This document shows positions 9,597 to 21,200 of a stretch of 64,000 nucleotides of DNA, in pieces. The stretch comes from Petunia secreta (lineage: Eukaryota; Streptophyta; Magnoliopsida; Solanales; Solanaceae). The DNA lies in NCBI GenBank assembly GCA_029990175.1, contig JARKIP010000065.1:22298501-22362500 (forward strand). The letters run 5' to 3'. The position numbers and the translations under genes were made by a program. How positions within the stretch are numbered: position 1 is the first letter of the stretch; every line of letters begins with the position of its first letter. The notes under the pieces are model-generated. The model was given only the letters and a program-made list of their open reading frames with translations, made no database searches and was not told the origin of the DNA.

Positions 9597-10382
9597 CTAT
9601 TTTCTTGCAATTTTCCCACCACTTCTTGCGCTCATAGGACTCTTCGTTGGCACCTTTCCAAGTACAGAATTTCCTCCATTAGTGGTAGCACCACTAGAGT
9701 AACTCCCACTTCCTTTCACTCTTCCAACTTTAGAAGTTTTGTTGAAAGTCGAGGAAGGAGTTTTAGCATGGAACCCGTGAGAATTTCTCCTCGAAGAAGG
9801 TGTTCGGTAGAAACCTCCTCTACCCTCCTCGGGTCCATAACCACCAGTGCTCCTCGAGCCACCCTTTCCATAGGAATTGGAAGCATTGAATCGTGTGCCA
9901 CGACTAAAAGTTGCAAATCTTCCTCCTCCCATGGAACATCCTCCACCACCTCCTCCCATCCCGATGGAAGGGGTTCTACTACTCCCTTGTGCTCCACACG
10001 AGACACCGACGGAAGAAGACATCAAATAGTTTGCTCGGTCAACTTCGTCATCGACTTCCTCGATGTCACATTCATCATATTCAAGGTCATCACAATGAGA
10101 GTAAGTAGAGTCATCGTACCTCGAAGCGTCACTACCTTCGTATTCTCGACCTGAAGCAAAAGATTCTTCTCGTTCATCTTCACAGGCTTCGCAGTCTTCT
10201 TCGTCTTCGTATTCACCATAGTGACCTGCTTCGTCCTCGTAAGAGCCATAGTCCCCGGTGTCGTTATAACAATCATCACCTCCGTAGGAACCATAGTCTC
10301 CATCATCTCCACACGAATCATACCCTCCGTAGCTACCATCATCCGAAGACATAGCTGCAACAAACAAAGTAAAGGACCTCAC
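9597..10382 (-). CDS. NonF ORF1: acidic Tyr/Gly-rich then basic Gly-rich low-complexity protein
   Basis: Likely start is the ATG at 10352 (second Met of the open frame), which sits where Gag starts in GypG. The first half is acidic and repeats DYGSY-like units; the second half is Gly/Ser/Arg/Lys-rich with GGG tracts and isolated RGG-like spots. There are no known domains. It ends with a TAG at 9599-9597, and the same frame stays open for 13 more codons to the ORF2 ATG, so ORF1 and ORF2 are a single frame split by one amber codon. Whether that stop is read through or is a lesion cannot be told from one copy. Confidence 0.65.
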   Translation of the reverse strand: MRSFTLFVAAMSSDDGSYGGYDSCGDDGDYGSYGGDDCYNDTGDYGSYEDEAGHYGEYEDEEDCEACEDEREESFASGREYEGSDASRYDDSTYSHCDDLEYDECDIEEVDDEVDRANYLMSSSVGVSCGAQGSSRTPSIGMGGGGGGCSMGGGRFATFSRGTRFNASNSYGKGGSRSTGGYGPEEGRGGFYRTPSSRRNSHGFHAKTPSSTFNKTSKVGRVKGSGSYSSGATTNGGNSVLGKVPTKSPMSARSGGKIARK

Positions 10383-11533
10383 AAGTTCACTCCCTCACGT
10401 GTATCACTCGAGTAATGTTCACTCAGTTTCTTTCCGCTCGTGTATACACTCAAGGTCGTTGGCTTTTGTGACCTCACTCTATTGTTCTCACCACTCAGCC
10501 TTTTTCCACTCAAGTTGGCCTTGCCTTCTTGTTGGAAAGCCGAAGTGATAAGTCACAACTAGTATTTTCCAAGTTTAGGTTCGGAAGGAGTTTATATGAC
10601 TCGATGGAACGGTAGCTATTTTAACTGCGCACGGGGAGTCAAAGAAATTTCTACGAAATTGGACTTCGGTCACCCCACGCACGAGTTCCTATAAGCTCAG
10701 ATTCGATAGTACGACCTCGAGTAGAAAGAATTACTCTAGAGATCCACTATCGAGAATATTCGGACACAAGAAAAGTGAAATCCTAAGAGAATCTACCTCC
10801 TCCTCGGTTCCGCTTCGGAATTCACCGAACACGTGACCTCGGTACAAGTGTTTCCTCCTCGGTGCAGATAGGGTTTAACCTTATCCACTTTTTCCCTTTT
10901 CTAGCCGACAACTTTTCACCTTGGGTTTTAGATTTTGACAATTTACCCCTTTCTTCTTCAATGGAACAGTGAACCTTTACTCCGGTGTACGGACAATATC
11001 AAGATTCGTTCACAGTCCACTAACAATAGATTAAGCTCAAGATTTGGGTCGTCTCCAGTAATTTTAACAACGAAGAATTGATCAGTTCCAAGCCGAGCTA
11101 AGGCTAGATATGGCGTCGTCCGTACACTGTTAACAATTTAACAATGTTCCGATGTACGGACGGTGGCGAAACAGTGGAACTTCGAATTTCAAGCTCTAAA
11201 TCGACCCAAATACCTCAACAACCACCAGTTTTCAATGATAAACACCAAAACACAATTGGGGTTCGATTTTCAACTTCACCACGTCAAGAACACAGTCCAA
11301 ATCGACGGAAAAACCCTAGTTACGAATGTTGTACGTCAGGTACTCAATCGATTCCTTAGACGGTGGTGACTCCGAATATGTGATTGTTTAATCCAACAAT
11401 CAATCAGTCAACACAAATTTTTGAATTTTCTTCTTTTACTTTTTTTTTTTTTTTGTAAAAATAAGAACACCAACAGAAAGTAAAGATAGATTGAACAAGA
11501 AACGTGGATTCGTAGGAACGAAATTCAAGCCTT
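10383..11533 (-). other. NonF untranslated leader
   Basis: Non-coding leader between PBS and ORF1. It shares long stretches with the GypG leader (22985-24206), including repeated GTACGGAC/GTCCGTAC words and a poly-T/poly-A tract (about 11440-11456) near the PBS. It probably holds dimerisation and packaging signals (inference). Confidence 0.75.
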
Positions 11534-11545
11534 GCTCTGATACCA
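11534..11545 (-). other. NonF primer binding site (tRNA-iMet)
   Basis: Minus-strand TGGTATCAGAGC, three bases from the LTR at 11549. Confidence 0.92.
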
Positions 11546-11548
11546 AAC

Positions 11549-12352
11549 TGATGCAAGCAAAACCGTGGGTTTACACTTTGCAATCGGAGACGACAAACAA
11601 GACGCGGAAACGATGAAGATAAGGTGCGGAAGCAACAGAGTAACACGGATAATAAGAAATCGGGGAAGGGGGAGAACAGAAATAGAAGAAAGAATGGATA
11701 ATCACAGTCAAAACATTGATTGATTATCCAAGGGAGAAAATGAAACTTGAACCTAACAAGGATTCATACTAGTGATGAAATCCATTTCGGTTCCAAGCCT
11801 AAGAAGGCATACACGAAGCCTCGGGCTTCAAACAAGAATGGCTCGGCCAATTCTATCTCTATTCTCTCAATTCAATATCAACTAAAAACTGTCCCTAATG
11901 AGCTATGCTAGAGTTTATATAGACAATAAAAAGGGCAAAATAGTAAGTGGTCACATGCGACCAATGAGATAAAGCCACACAGGGCTGGAGTAGTTTAGGT
12001 GTTCGGCAGCTCAGCTCGAACACATTATCTTCGGACGCTTGTCTGCCTCGGTCACGTTTGGAATCGAACACCCTTGCCTCGGGCACACTTGTAGCCCTTT
12101 GATCGATTCTCTGTTTGGCGTCGCTCCCCGGGCCCAAGCCTGATCGTTAGTCGTGCTCGATCTCACAGCTCCCCGAAGTCAGTGTCAGCACCGGTCATTT
12201 GTTGTCTGCTCGGTGGATCTCCAAAGTTGTTGCTCGTCGAGGCAGTCTTCGGCATCTTCCATTCCGGCCACACTGTGATCGTGGGCGCCATGTGACTCCT
12301 CGGTGGACTTGCTTGATGAATCGAACAGGTGAGCCTGGTTCGTATTGCATCA
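11549..12352 (-). repeat. NonF 5' LTR (804 bp)
   Basis: Same length as the partner at 7054-7857 with about five substitutions by eye, indicating a recent insertion. Confidence 0.93.
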
Positions 12353-12357
12353 GGTAT

Positions 12358-15300
12358 CCCCGTGAATGTGGGTTGGAATGACTTGATTGGTTTCATGAGT
12401 ATCAAGTACATCACACCAAGATATCGTCAAGAGCAACTCAAGAAACTTTATGAGTTGAAGCAAGGTGTCAAGACGGTGCATGAATATTATGATGAGTTTG
12501 AAAGAACTCGAATGGCCTTGGATATGGACACCGAAGATGAGGAGCAAGCCGTGATCTATTTCATGAATGGTTTGACCTATGGTATAGCTTCACAATTGAG
12601 ATTGCATTCTTATCTTTCACTTCAAGAAGTCCTTGATGCCGCTATTCAAGCCGAGCAATGGCTTGATAAAGAGAAGTCCAACCGTTACAAGAGCAACACT
12701 TCTACTTCCATGAACAAGCCAAAGGATTGGAAAAATCCTACTCCCAATGCAAGATTCACAAATGCAAGTGGCCCTAGTGGAGCAAGTGCTAGCAAAGATG
12801 TGAAGAAGCCGTTTGAGAAGTACACACCCAATGTTGGAGGTAATTCTAAAACCCAATTGAATACTCCTACTTCTTCTTCAATTCAATGTCACAAATGCAA
12901 GGGGTATGGTCACTTTGCTAAGGAATGTCCTACGAAAAGGACCATGGTTGTTGTTGATGAAAATGCTTATGAACAAGAGAGTGAGCCGGAGGAAGATGAG
13001 GGAGTAGAGGGAGATGAGGGAGTAGAGGAGGATGGTCAAGATGACACGGTGGAGGATGAGGAACCTCATACTTTCCTAGTTGTGAGGAGGAGCCTAGGAG
13101 CTATGATTGTGGAGGATAGCGAAACCTTGCAAAGGGAAAACCTTTTCCATGCTAGGTTTCGTGTCAAAGGTGTTGTGTGCTCTATGATCATTGACTCCGG
13201 AAGTTGTACTAATGTTGTGAGTCAATCTCTTATAGCCCAATTGAAATTGCCTACCGTGAAGCACCCCAAGCCATATCGATTGCAATGGCTTAGTGAATGT
13301 GGGGAGCGAAGGGTAGTGAAGCAAGTGTTGATCAAGTTTAAAATGGGTAGTTATGTGGCTGAACACTTGTTCGACGTGGTACCCATGCAAGCTTGCCACC
13401 TTCTCTTTGGAAGGCCTTGGCGATTTGATCGACAAGCGGTTCATGACGGACGTGTCAACACTTACACGCTCCAACATGAAGGAAGGAAATTTGTGTTGAA
13501 GCCCCTAACTCCCAAACAAGTGAGTGATGACTACAACCGGATGAGGGAGTTGAGGGAGGCGGCAAAGGCCAAGTCAATCATTGAGACTAGCCCTTTGTCC
13601 AAAAACATGGTGGCAATCCCACCTTCTTCATCTACCGGTGGCATATGTGCCATGATGCAACCGGGCGAGGTCTTAAGAGGAAATGATGACACCAAGTTTC
13701 TCCTATGCCTAGTGCACAAAGGTATGATTCTTAACTCTAATTGTGATTTTTCTTCTAACCCTTTGCCTAGTGTGTTTGAGAATGTCTTGAAGGATTTTGG
13801 GGACATGTTCCCGGATGAGATGCCGGATGGATTACCTCCCTTGAGGGGTATTGAACACCAAATAGACTTTGTCCCGGGATCCCAAATCCCAAACAAGCCG
13901 GTTTATAGGAGCAATTCGGAGGATACAAGAGAATTGAAAAAGCAAGTTGATGAATTGCTCACTAAAGGCTTGGTGAGGGAGAGCTTGAGTCCTTGTGCCG
14001 TACCCGTGATCCTTGTTCCCAAAAAGGATGGCACTTGGAGGATGTGTGTTAATTGTCGGGCCGTGAACAAAATAACGGTAAAGTACTGTCATCCCATTCC
14101 CCGACTTGATGATATGTTAGATGAATTAAGTGGTTCATGTGTGTTTAGCAAAATTGACCTTAGGTCCGGCTACCATCAAATCCGGATGAAAGCCGGTGAT
14201 GAATGGAAAACCGCATTCAAGACCAAATTTGGTCTATATGAATGGTTGGTGATGCCCTTTGGGCTCTCCAATGCACCTAGTACTTTCATGAGGCTAATGA
14301 ACCATGTTCTAAAGCCATTCATCAACAAGTTTGTGGTCGTCTACTTTGATGATATATTGATACATAGTAAATCAATAGACGACCATGTTGATCACCTTAG
14401 GCAAGTACTTGAAAAGTTGAGAGCCGAATAGCTCTATGCTAATTTTAAAAAGTGTGCCTTTGGTGTTGAGAAAGTAGTCTTTCTTGGGTTTGTTGTGAGT
14501 GCCCAAGGAGTGGAGGTGGATGAGTCTAAGGTAGAGGCCATACGTGATTGGCCTACTCCTACTACCGTGACTCAAGTGAGGAGCTTTCATGGTCTTGCTA
14601 GCTTTTATAGACTATTTGTGAAAGACTTTAGCTCCATTGCCGCTCCACTCACCGAATTGGTGAAGAAGGACCAACCCTTTGTGTGGGGAGAGCCTCAAGA
14701 GAAGGCCTTCCAAGAATTGAAAAGTAGGTTGAGTACCGCCCCTCTATTGCAATTGCCCGACTTCGGAATGGCATTTGAGGTTGAATGTGATGCCTCGGGG
14801 GTGGGAATTGGTGGTGTCTTAATGCAAGAGAGCAAACCCATCACATACTTTAGTGAGAAATTGAAAGGGGCCTCCTTGAATTACTCTACGTATGACAAGG
14901 AGTTGTATGCCCTTGTGATAGCCCTTGCCCATTGGCAACACTACCTTTGGCCTCGAGAATTTGTAATCAAGAGTGACCATGAGTCACTCAAGCATTTGAG
15001 AGGCCAAGAGAAGCTCAATTAGAGACATGCCAAGTGGGTTGAATTCATTGAGTCTTTTCCCTATGTGATCCAATACAAGAAAGGGAAAGACAATGTTGTG
15101 GCGGATGCCCTTTCGAGGAAATCTTCTCTAGCCACCACTCTCACCTCTAAGCTAATGGGATTTGAGAGCATTAAGTTGATGTATGCTCACGATCCCAAGC
15201 TAAAGAGTGTCCATGACGCTCTAGAGAAAGGGGAGAGAGTAGAGAAATACCAATGGGTTAATGGATATATCTTCAAGAATGGTAGAGTGTGTATACCCGA

Positions 15301-16469
15301 GTCCTCTTGGAGGGAGTTGCTTGTGCATGAGGCACATTGCGGGGGACTCATGGGACGTTTTGGCACAAGAAAGACTTTGGCTATTCTTAAAGAACAATTT
15401 CATTGGCCAAAGATGGGGGTGCAAGTGGAAAAGTTTTGCAACACTTGCCTTGAGTGCAAGCGTGCTAAATCCAAAGCCCACCCCCATGGGTTGTATACCC
15501 CTCTCCCCGTACCTACTAGTCCGTGGTTGGATATCTCAATGGACTTTGTTATGGGATTACCAAGGACTGGGGGGGCCATGATAGCATTTATGTTGTTGTG
15601 GATAGGTTCTCCAAAATGGCTCATTTCATTCCATGCAAGAAATGTGATGATGCACAACATGTTGCTACTTTGTTTATTGACAATGTTTTGAAGCTACATG
15701 GTGTGCCTCAAACTATAGTGAGTGATAGGGACACTAAGTTCCTAAGCCATTTTTGGAGGAGTTTATGGGGTGCTTTAGGCACCAAGCTCTTGTTCTCCAC
15801 GTCCCACCACCCCCAAACGGATGGGCAAACCGAGGTGGTCAACCAAACCTTGGGTGCTCTCCTTAGAGCCATGACCCGAGGCAAGGCCGGGACTTGGATT
15901 GATCGTCTGCCTCTTATGGAGTTTGCCTACAATCGCACATTGCATAGCATGATAGGCTTGACTCCCTTTGAGTGTGTCTATGGTTTTAACCCCTTGATCT
16001 AACCCCTTTGCCAAGGGAAATGGTTGTTAATTTTGAAGGTAAAGCTAGAGCCAAGGCTTTGGTTGAACTCCATGCAAAGGCAAAGAAGAATTTGGAGGAG
16101 GCCTATGCAAAGGTTGCCTCAAAGAAGAACAAAGGACGCAAGAAGGTGGAACTCAAGAAGGGTGACAATGTGTGGGTGCACTTCCGGAAAGAAAGGTTTC
16201 CAAACCTTAGGAAAGGGAAGTTGGCACCCCGTGGTGATGGCCCATTCCAAGTGCTCTCGAAGATAAACAACAATGCCTATGTGGTCGACTTGCCAAGTGA
16301 GTATCAAGTTTCTAATACTTTCAATGTTTGTGACTTGGTTCCTTTGGATGTAGGTGATGACGAGGTCGTGGATGATGATGCCTCAATTTCGAGGGCGAAA
16401 TCTTCTCAAGAAGGGGAGGATGATAAGAACCAAACCCCCCACAAGACCCTTCACTCGGAGCCAAGCTAA
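12358..16469 (+). pseudogene. GypC gag (C-terminal) to pol, broken polyprotein
   Basis: Continues Gag after NonF: CCHC zinc knuckle CHKCKGYGHFAKEC (about 12887-12928), protease DSG (13193-13201), RT with YFDD (14342-14353), RNase H (ECDASG), then integrase with an intact HHCC finger (CNTC) and DDE residues. Breaks: TAG at 14429 (Lys in relatives), TAG at 15020 (Lys in relatives), a frameshift in a G-run near 15572, and loss of about 10 bases near 15996 that shifts the frame again. The last frame ends at 16469, inside the 3' LTR. It is not functional as it stands. Confidence 0.9.
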
Positions 16470-16833
16470 GGAGATCCAAGGAGTCCATTTACACTTGGTT
16501 AAGAGAGGCCTCGAAGAAGGAAGCGAGTGGAAGCCATTCCGGGTGATCAAACTAGGCCTCACGCCTAAGGAAGAAGAGAGCACAGCAGAGCCAGGCGCCC
16601 CGCCTAGCCAAAACGCTGCATGAGAGCCTAAAAATGCACAGGCGGGCCGCCCAGCCAGGCGCCCCTCCCAGGCGCCCGCCTAGCAAGGCGCCCCGCCTGA
16701 CCCAGGCGCCCCTCCCAGCTATGGGCGCCCAACTGAAGTCCAATCCAGGCGCCCCTCCCAGACCCCAGGCACCCCTCCCAGCTGTGAAGGCTTATGTTTA
16801 TTTTACCGTTTTGCCCTACGTGGCCTATGTTGT
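16421..16833 (+). repeat. GypC 3' LTR, first part
   Basis: Starts TGATAAG after the polypurine tract (16408-16420). It is interrupted by CopJ at 16834 and continues at 34065. It contains GGCGCCCCGCC-type palindromes. Confidence 0.92.
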
Positions 16834-17494
16834 TGTTAGCTTGGATAAGCTTGGAGTTTTGACTGATGACTGAGGAACGGATTCAAAGGACCTGTTCCTT
16901 TGAATCACTGTAGCAGAATAGATAATTCATGCAAAATCGTTTAATTGAGATATTATTATTTATCCTAGAACTGACGTATATCTTGGTAATTGTGCAGGTC
17001 TAAATTGATAAGAAAAGATTGCATAAACTAAAGGATAATGATAGGAGATCCGGATTCTCAAGAGAAGAATCCAATTAGGACTCAAAGTCAAGGGAGCTTT
17101 AGAGTTCTAATTCATCAAGACTTCTTGGCTGCTGAAAGCTATAAATCATGGAGACTATCAGCCATAGAAGAGTACACAAATACAGAGAGCATCGAGCAAA
17201 AGCTGAGAAGAATTATTAGCTTATTTGTGTAATCAGTTAGCTACAGTAGAACTAAGTGAGAACCTGTTCCTTAGATTGAATCTTGTAAAAGTTCGAGTCT
17301 TAGTTCAATTGTAGTAAGCAAAAATCGAGTTGTAAACTTTCTGGTTCAAGTCGTGGACTTGACACAACTTCACTGATCGTGAGAAAGATCACTAAAGGAT
17401 TAGAGTTAGTCCTAGGATAGTAAGAGCGAGTCTTGTAACCAAGTGGGTCTTTTTACATAGTGAAGTTGAAATCCTACTTGAGAAGTAGGTCGTG
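16834..17494 (+). repeat. CopJ 5' LTR, first part
   Basis: Starts TGTTAGC. It contains two GGACCTGTTCC-type palindromic sites (about 16887-16900, 17260-17272) and a CCTACTT-N3-AAGTAGG hairpin (17473-17489). GypG is inserted right after this hairpin; TCGTG at 17490-17494 is its left target duplication. Confidence 0.92.
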
Positions 17495-18242
17495 TGGTGC
17501 AATGCAAACCCGAAGGAGTTGCTAAGCACAAACGCGGAAGAGAAACAAGAAAAGATAAAAGATAGAAGCAAGACAAAACTTGCTTCTTTCGAAAGAACAG
17601 TGAGGAACCTGTCTCAAAGCTCGATCGAAAGGGATACAAGAATCACCTAAACTATGCAACAATCCTCAAGAGAACATGCCTCTTGCAAACTGAATGATCA
17701 AAGAGGAATGTTCAATCGGATTAACCGAAAGCCACAAGTCCATAAATCCCTCACAGGGTTTTGCTCACGACGGAGACAAGAAATGTGCTCGGCACTTTCA
17801 TTAATATTCAATGTTCAAAAACTAGGTTCTACAATGAAAGGAAACAATGTTTATATAGGAAATACTAAGGGTAAACTAGTAAATAGGTCACAGTTGACCA
17901 ATAGAAATAAGCCACGCAGGGCTGAGTTAAAAATGTGTTCGGCAGACATTTGACTTCGGTAAGCCTTGGCTTCGGTTCTCGATTGTCTGCTCGAACACAC
18001 ACTTGTTGCCTTCGGACACTCAATTGTCTTCGAGCTCCTTGTCCTCGGTCACTTTGCCATCGGGCTCACATCTGAAGATAATGCCTTCGATTCTTGAGCT
18101 CGGCCACTCAGCTTCGGAGCAATTGTTTTCCTTCGGCCAGGCTAAGTGAACGTGCACATCGTGCAGCAGCTTGGCTTGGCTTCTTGTCATCGGTCTCCTC
18201 GGTGGATCGAACACTTGATCAGCACGTGTTCGGGCTGCATCA
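17495..18242 (-). repeat. GypG 3' LTR (748 bp)
   Basis: Minus-strand ends TGATGCAGCCC and TTGCACCA. The polypurine tract AAGAAGGGGAGGA is at 18243-18255. The polyprotein frame extends 223 bases into it. It carries no GGCG palindromes; the sequence is instead rich in TCGA and TTCGG words, as in NonF. Confidence 0.93.
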
Positions 18243-21200
18243 TCCTCCCCTTCTTGAGAAGATTTCGTCCTCGAAATCAAGCCCTCCTCGTCCTCCGAAG
18301 TTGGACCTACAACACAAGGAACTAAGTCAGCAACATTAAAGGTGTTGGACACGTTATACTCACCAGGGAGGTCGATCACGTAGGCATTGTTGTTGATCTT
18401 GGTCAACACTTGAAATGGACCATCCCCTCGAGGAGCCAACTTTCCTTTCCTTTGGTTCGGGAAGCGTTCCTTTCGGAAGTGAACCCAAACCCAATCTCCC
18501 TTCTTTAATTCCAACTTTTTACGCCCCTTGTTTTTCTTTAAAGCAACCTTTGCATAGGCCTCCTCGAGGTTCTTCTTCACCCTTGCATGCAATTCGATCA
18601 AGGCAGCTGCTCGTCGAGTACCTTCAAAATCAAGAACAGAATCTCGAGGCAATGGGGTTAAATCAAGTGGAATCAAAGGATTAAAGCCATACACACATTC
18701 AAACGGAGTCATGTTGATCATTCTATGCACCGTTCGATTGTATGCGAATTCCATCATGGGCAAACGATCAGCCCAGTTTCCAACCTTCCCTTTGGTCATT
18801 GCCCGAAGCAAAGATCCCAAGGTTCGGTTAACTACCTCGGTCTGTCCATCAGTCTGAGGATGGTGAGACGTCGAGAATAGTAGCTTGGTGCCGAGGGCAC
18901 CCCACAAACACTTCCAAAAATGACTCAAGAACTTCGAGTCTCGATCACTCACAATAGTACGAGGTACACCATGCAATTTTAACACGTTAGAAACAAACAA
19001 TGTAGCTACATGCTGTGCATCATCACACTTTTTGCAAGGAATAAAGTGAGCCATTTTTGAAAAACGGTCAACCACAACGAAGATGCTATCATGTCCTCCC
19101 CCCGACCTCGGTAACCCCAAGACAAAGTCCATGGATATATCAACCCAAGGTCGATCAGGCACAGGCAACGGGGTGTACAATCCATGAGGGTTGGACTTCG
19201 ATTTTGCTTTCTTGCAAACGAGACAAGCGTTGCAAAGCTTTTCCACATCTTGTCGCATTTTGGGCCAATGGAACTGCTCGGTCAAGATACCAAGAGTTTT
19301 ATCGACACCGAAGTGCCCCATCAGTCCACCTGAGTGAGCTTCTCGAACCAAGAGCTCTCTCCACGATGACACTGGCACACAAACCCTCCCATTTTTGAAG
19401 AGGTAGCCATCATGCCACTGATATTTCTCAACCTTTCGGCCACTCAAGATTGTGTCTCGAACACATTTCAGCTTGGGATCATCCTCGTACATCAACTTGA
19501 TGCTTTCGAATCCCATGAGCCTAGAGGCGAGAGTGGTCGCTAAGGCGAATTTCCTTGATAGCGCGTCGGCCACAACATTATCTTTTCCCTTTTTGTAATG
19601 AATTACATAGGTAAAGCTTTCAATAAATTCAACCCACTTGGCATGTCTTCGATTCAATTTCTCCTGACCTCGGAGATGTTTCAAAGATTCATGATCACTC
19701 TTGATCACAAACTCTCGAGGCCACAAATAATGCTGCCAATGGGCGAGTGCTCGAACGAGGGCATACAATTCCTTGTCATACGTTGAGTAATTCAAGGCTG
19801 CACCCTTAAGCTTCTCGCTGAAGTAAGCGATTGGCTTCGATTCTTGCATCAGCACTCCTCCGATCCCAACTCCAGACGCATCACACTCGACTTCGAATGC
19901 TTTGCCGAAGTCAGGGAGTTGCAACAACGGGGCAGAACAAAGCCTCCGCTTCAACTCTTGGAAAGCCCTCTCTTGGGGCTCTCCCCACACAAATGGATTG
20001 TCTTTCTTTACCAGCTCGGTTAAAGGAGCTGCCACGGTGCTAAAGTCACGAACAAACCTTCGGTAAAAGCTGGCTAAGCCATGGAAGCTACGAACTTGTG
20101 TTACCGAGGTTGGAGTTGGCCAATCTTTGATGGCTTCGACTTTTGATTCGTCGACTTCGACACCATTAGCACTGACAACAAATCCAAGAAAGACTACACG
20201 ATCGACACCAAAGGCGCATTTCTTGAAGTTGGCATACAACTTCTCTTCTCGAAGCTTATCAAGTACTTGCCTTAGGTGGTCGACATGTTCATCCACGGTT
20301 CTGCTATAAACAAGTATGTCATCGAAATAGACGACAACGAACTTGTTTATGAACGGTTTGAGCACATGGTTCATCAATCGCATGAATGTGCTCGGTGCAT
20401 TGGATAAGCCAAAAGGCATCACCAACCATTCATAGAGACCGAATTTGGTCTTGAATGCGGTTTTCCACTCGTCCCCGGGTTTCATTCGGATCTGATGGTA
20501 ACCGGACCTGAGGTCTATCTTCGAAAAGCATGAAGAACCACTTAACTCATCTAGCATGTCATCTAATCGAGGGATAGGATGACGATACTTTACCGTTATT
20601 TTGTTGACTGCTCGACAGTCAACACACATTCGCCATGTTCCATCCTTCTTCGGGACAAGGATAACTTGAACAGCGCAAGGACTCAAGCTCTCACGAACGA
20701 GGCCCTTGTTCAGCAATTCATCAACCTGCCGTTGGAGCTCTTTGGTGTCTTCGGGATTACACCGGTATGCAGGTTTGTTAGGGATTTGAGACCCTGGTAC
20801 GAAGTCAATTTGGTGCTCGATTCCTCTCAACGGAGGTAATCCACCTGGCATTTCCTCGGGAAACATGTCCTCGAAGTCCTGCAAAACTTTACGAACAAAC
20901 AAAGGCAAAGGGTTATCATCATTAGAAAAATCATCATTAGAGTTTAGAAAGATACCCTTGTGCACGAGGCAAATCATCATCTGACCGTGGTCGTTGCCTC
21001 GCAAGATCTCACCGGGTTGCATGATTGCACAAATTCCTTTTACTTCGGTCGGTGAGTTTGTCTCTTCGGCCCCCAATTTTGCTCCTATCGGAAGCTTAGC
21101 TTTGGCCGCTTCTTTCAATTCTTTCATCCGTTTATAGTCCTCGGTGACTTGTTTTGGAGACAAGGGTTTGAGTACGAAACTCTTCCCATCGAGCTTCACA

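Larger units (their letters stand above)
7054..12352 (-). mobile_element. NonF: non-autonomous LTR retrotransposon with novel ORFs
   Basis: Flanked by GGTAT at 7049-7053 and 12353-12357. Two 804-bp LTRs with roughly five differences by eye, a tRNA-iMet PBS and a polypurine tract are all present, but the 3.7-kb interior has no protease, RT, RNase H or integrase. Instead it carries two in-frame ORFs (10352-9597 and 9557-7953, minus strand). The leader (10383-11533) matches the GypG leader in long stretches, including the wording around the CCGACAA and TTCTTCAATGGAACAGTG words. The N-terminal segment of ORF2 resembles the Gag coiled coil of GypG. It therefore looks like a parasite copied by GypG-type enzymes. 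Confidence 0.93.

Noticed and set aside
9154..9702. Plus-strand frames opposite NonF ORF2 and ORF1
   Set aside because: Shadows of the minus-strand ORFs; the conserved family match (NonH, NonM) is with the minus strand.
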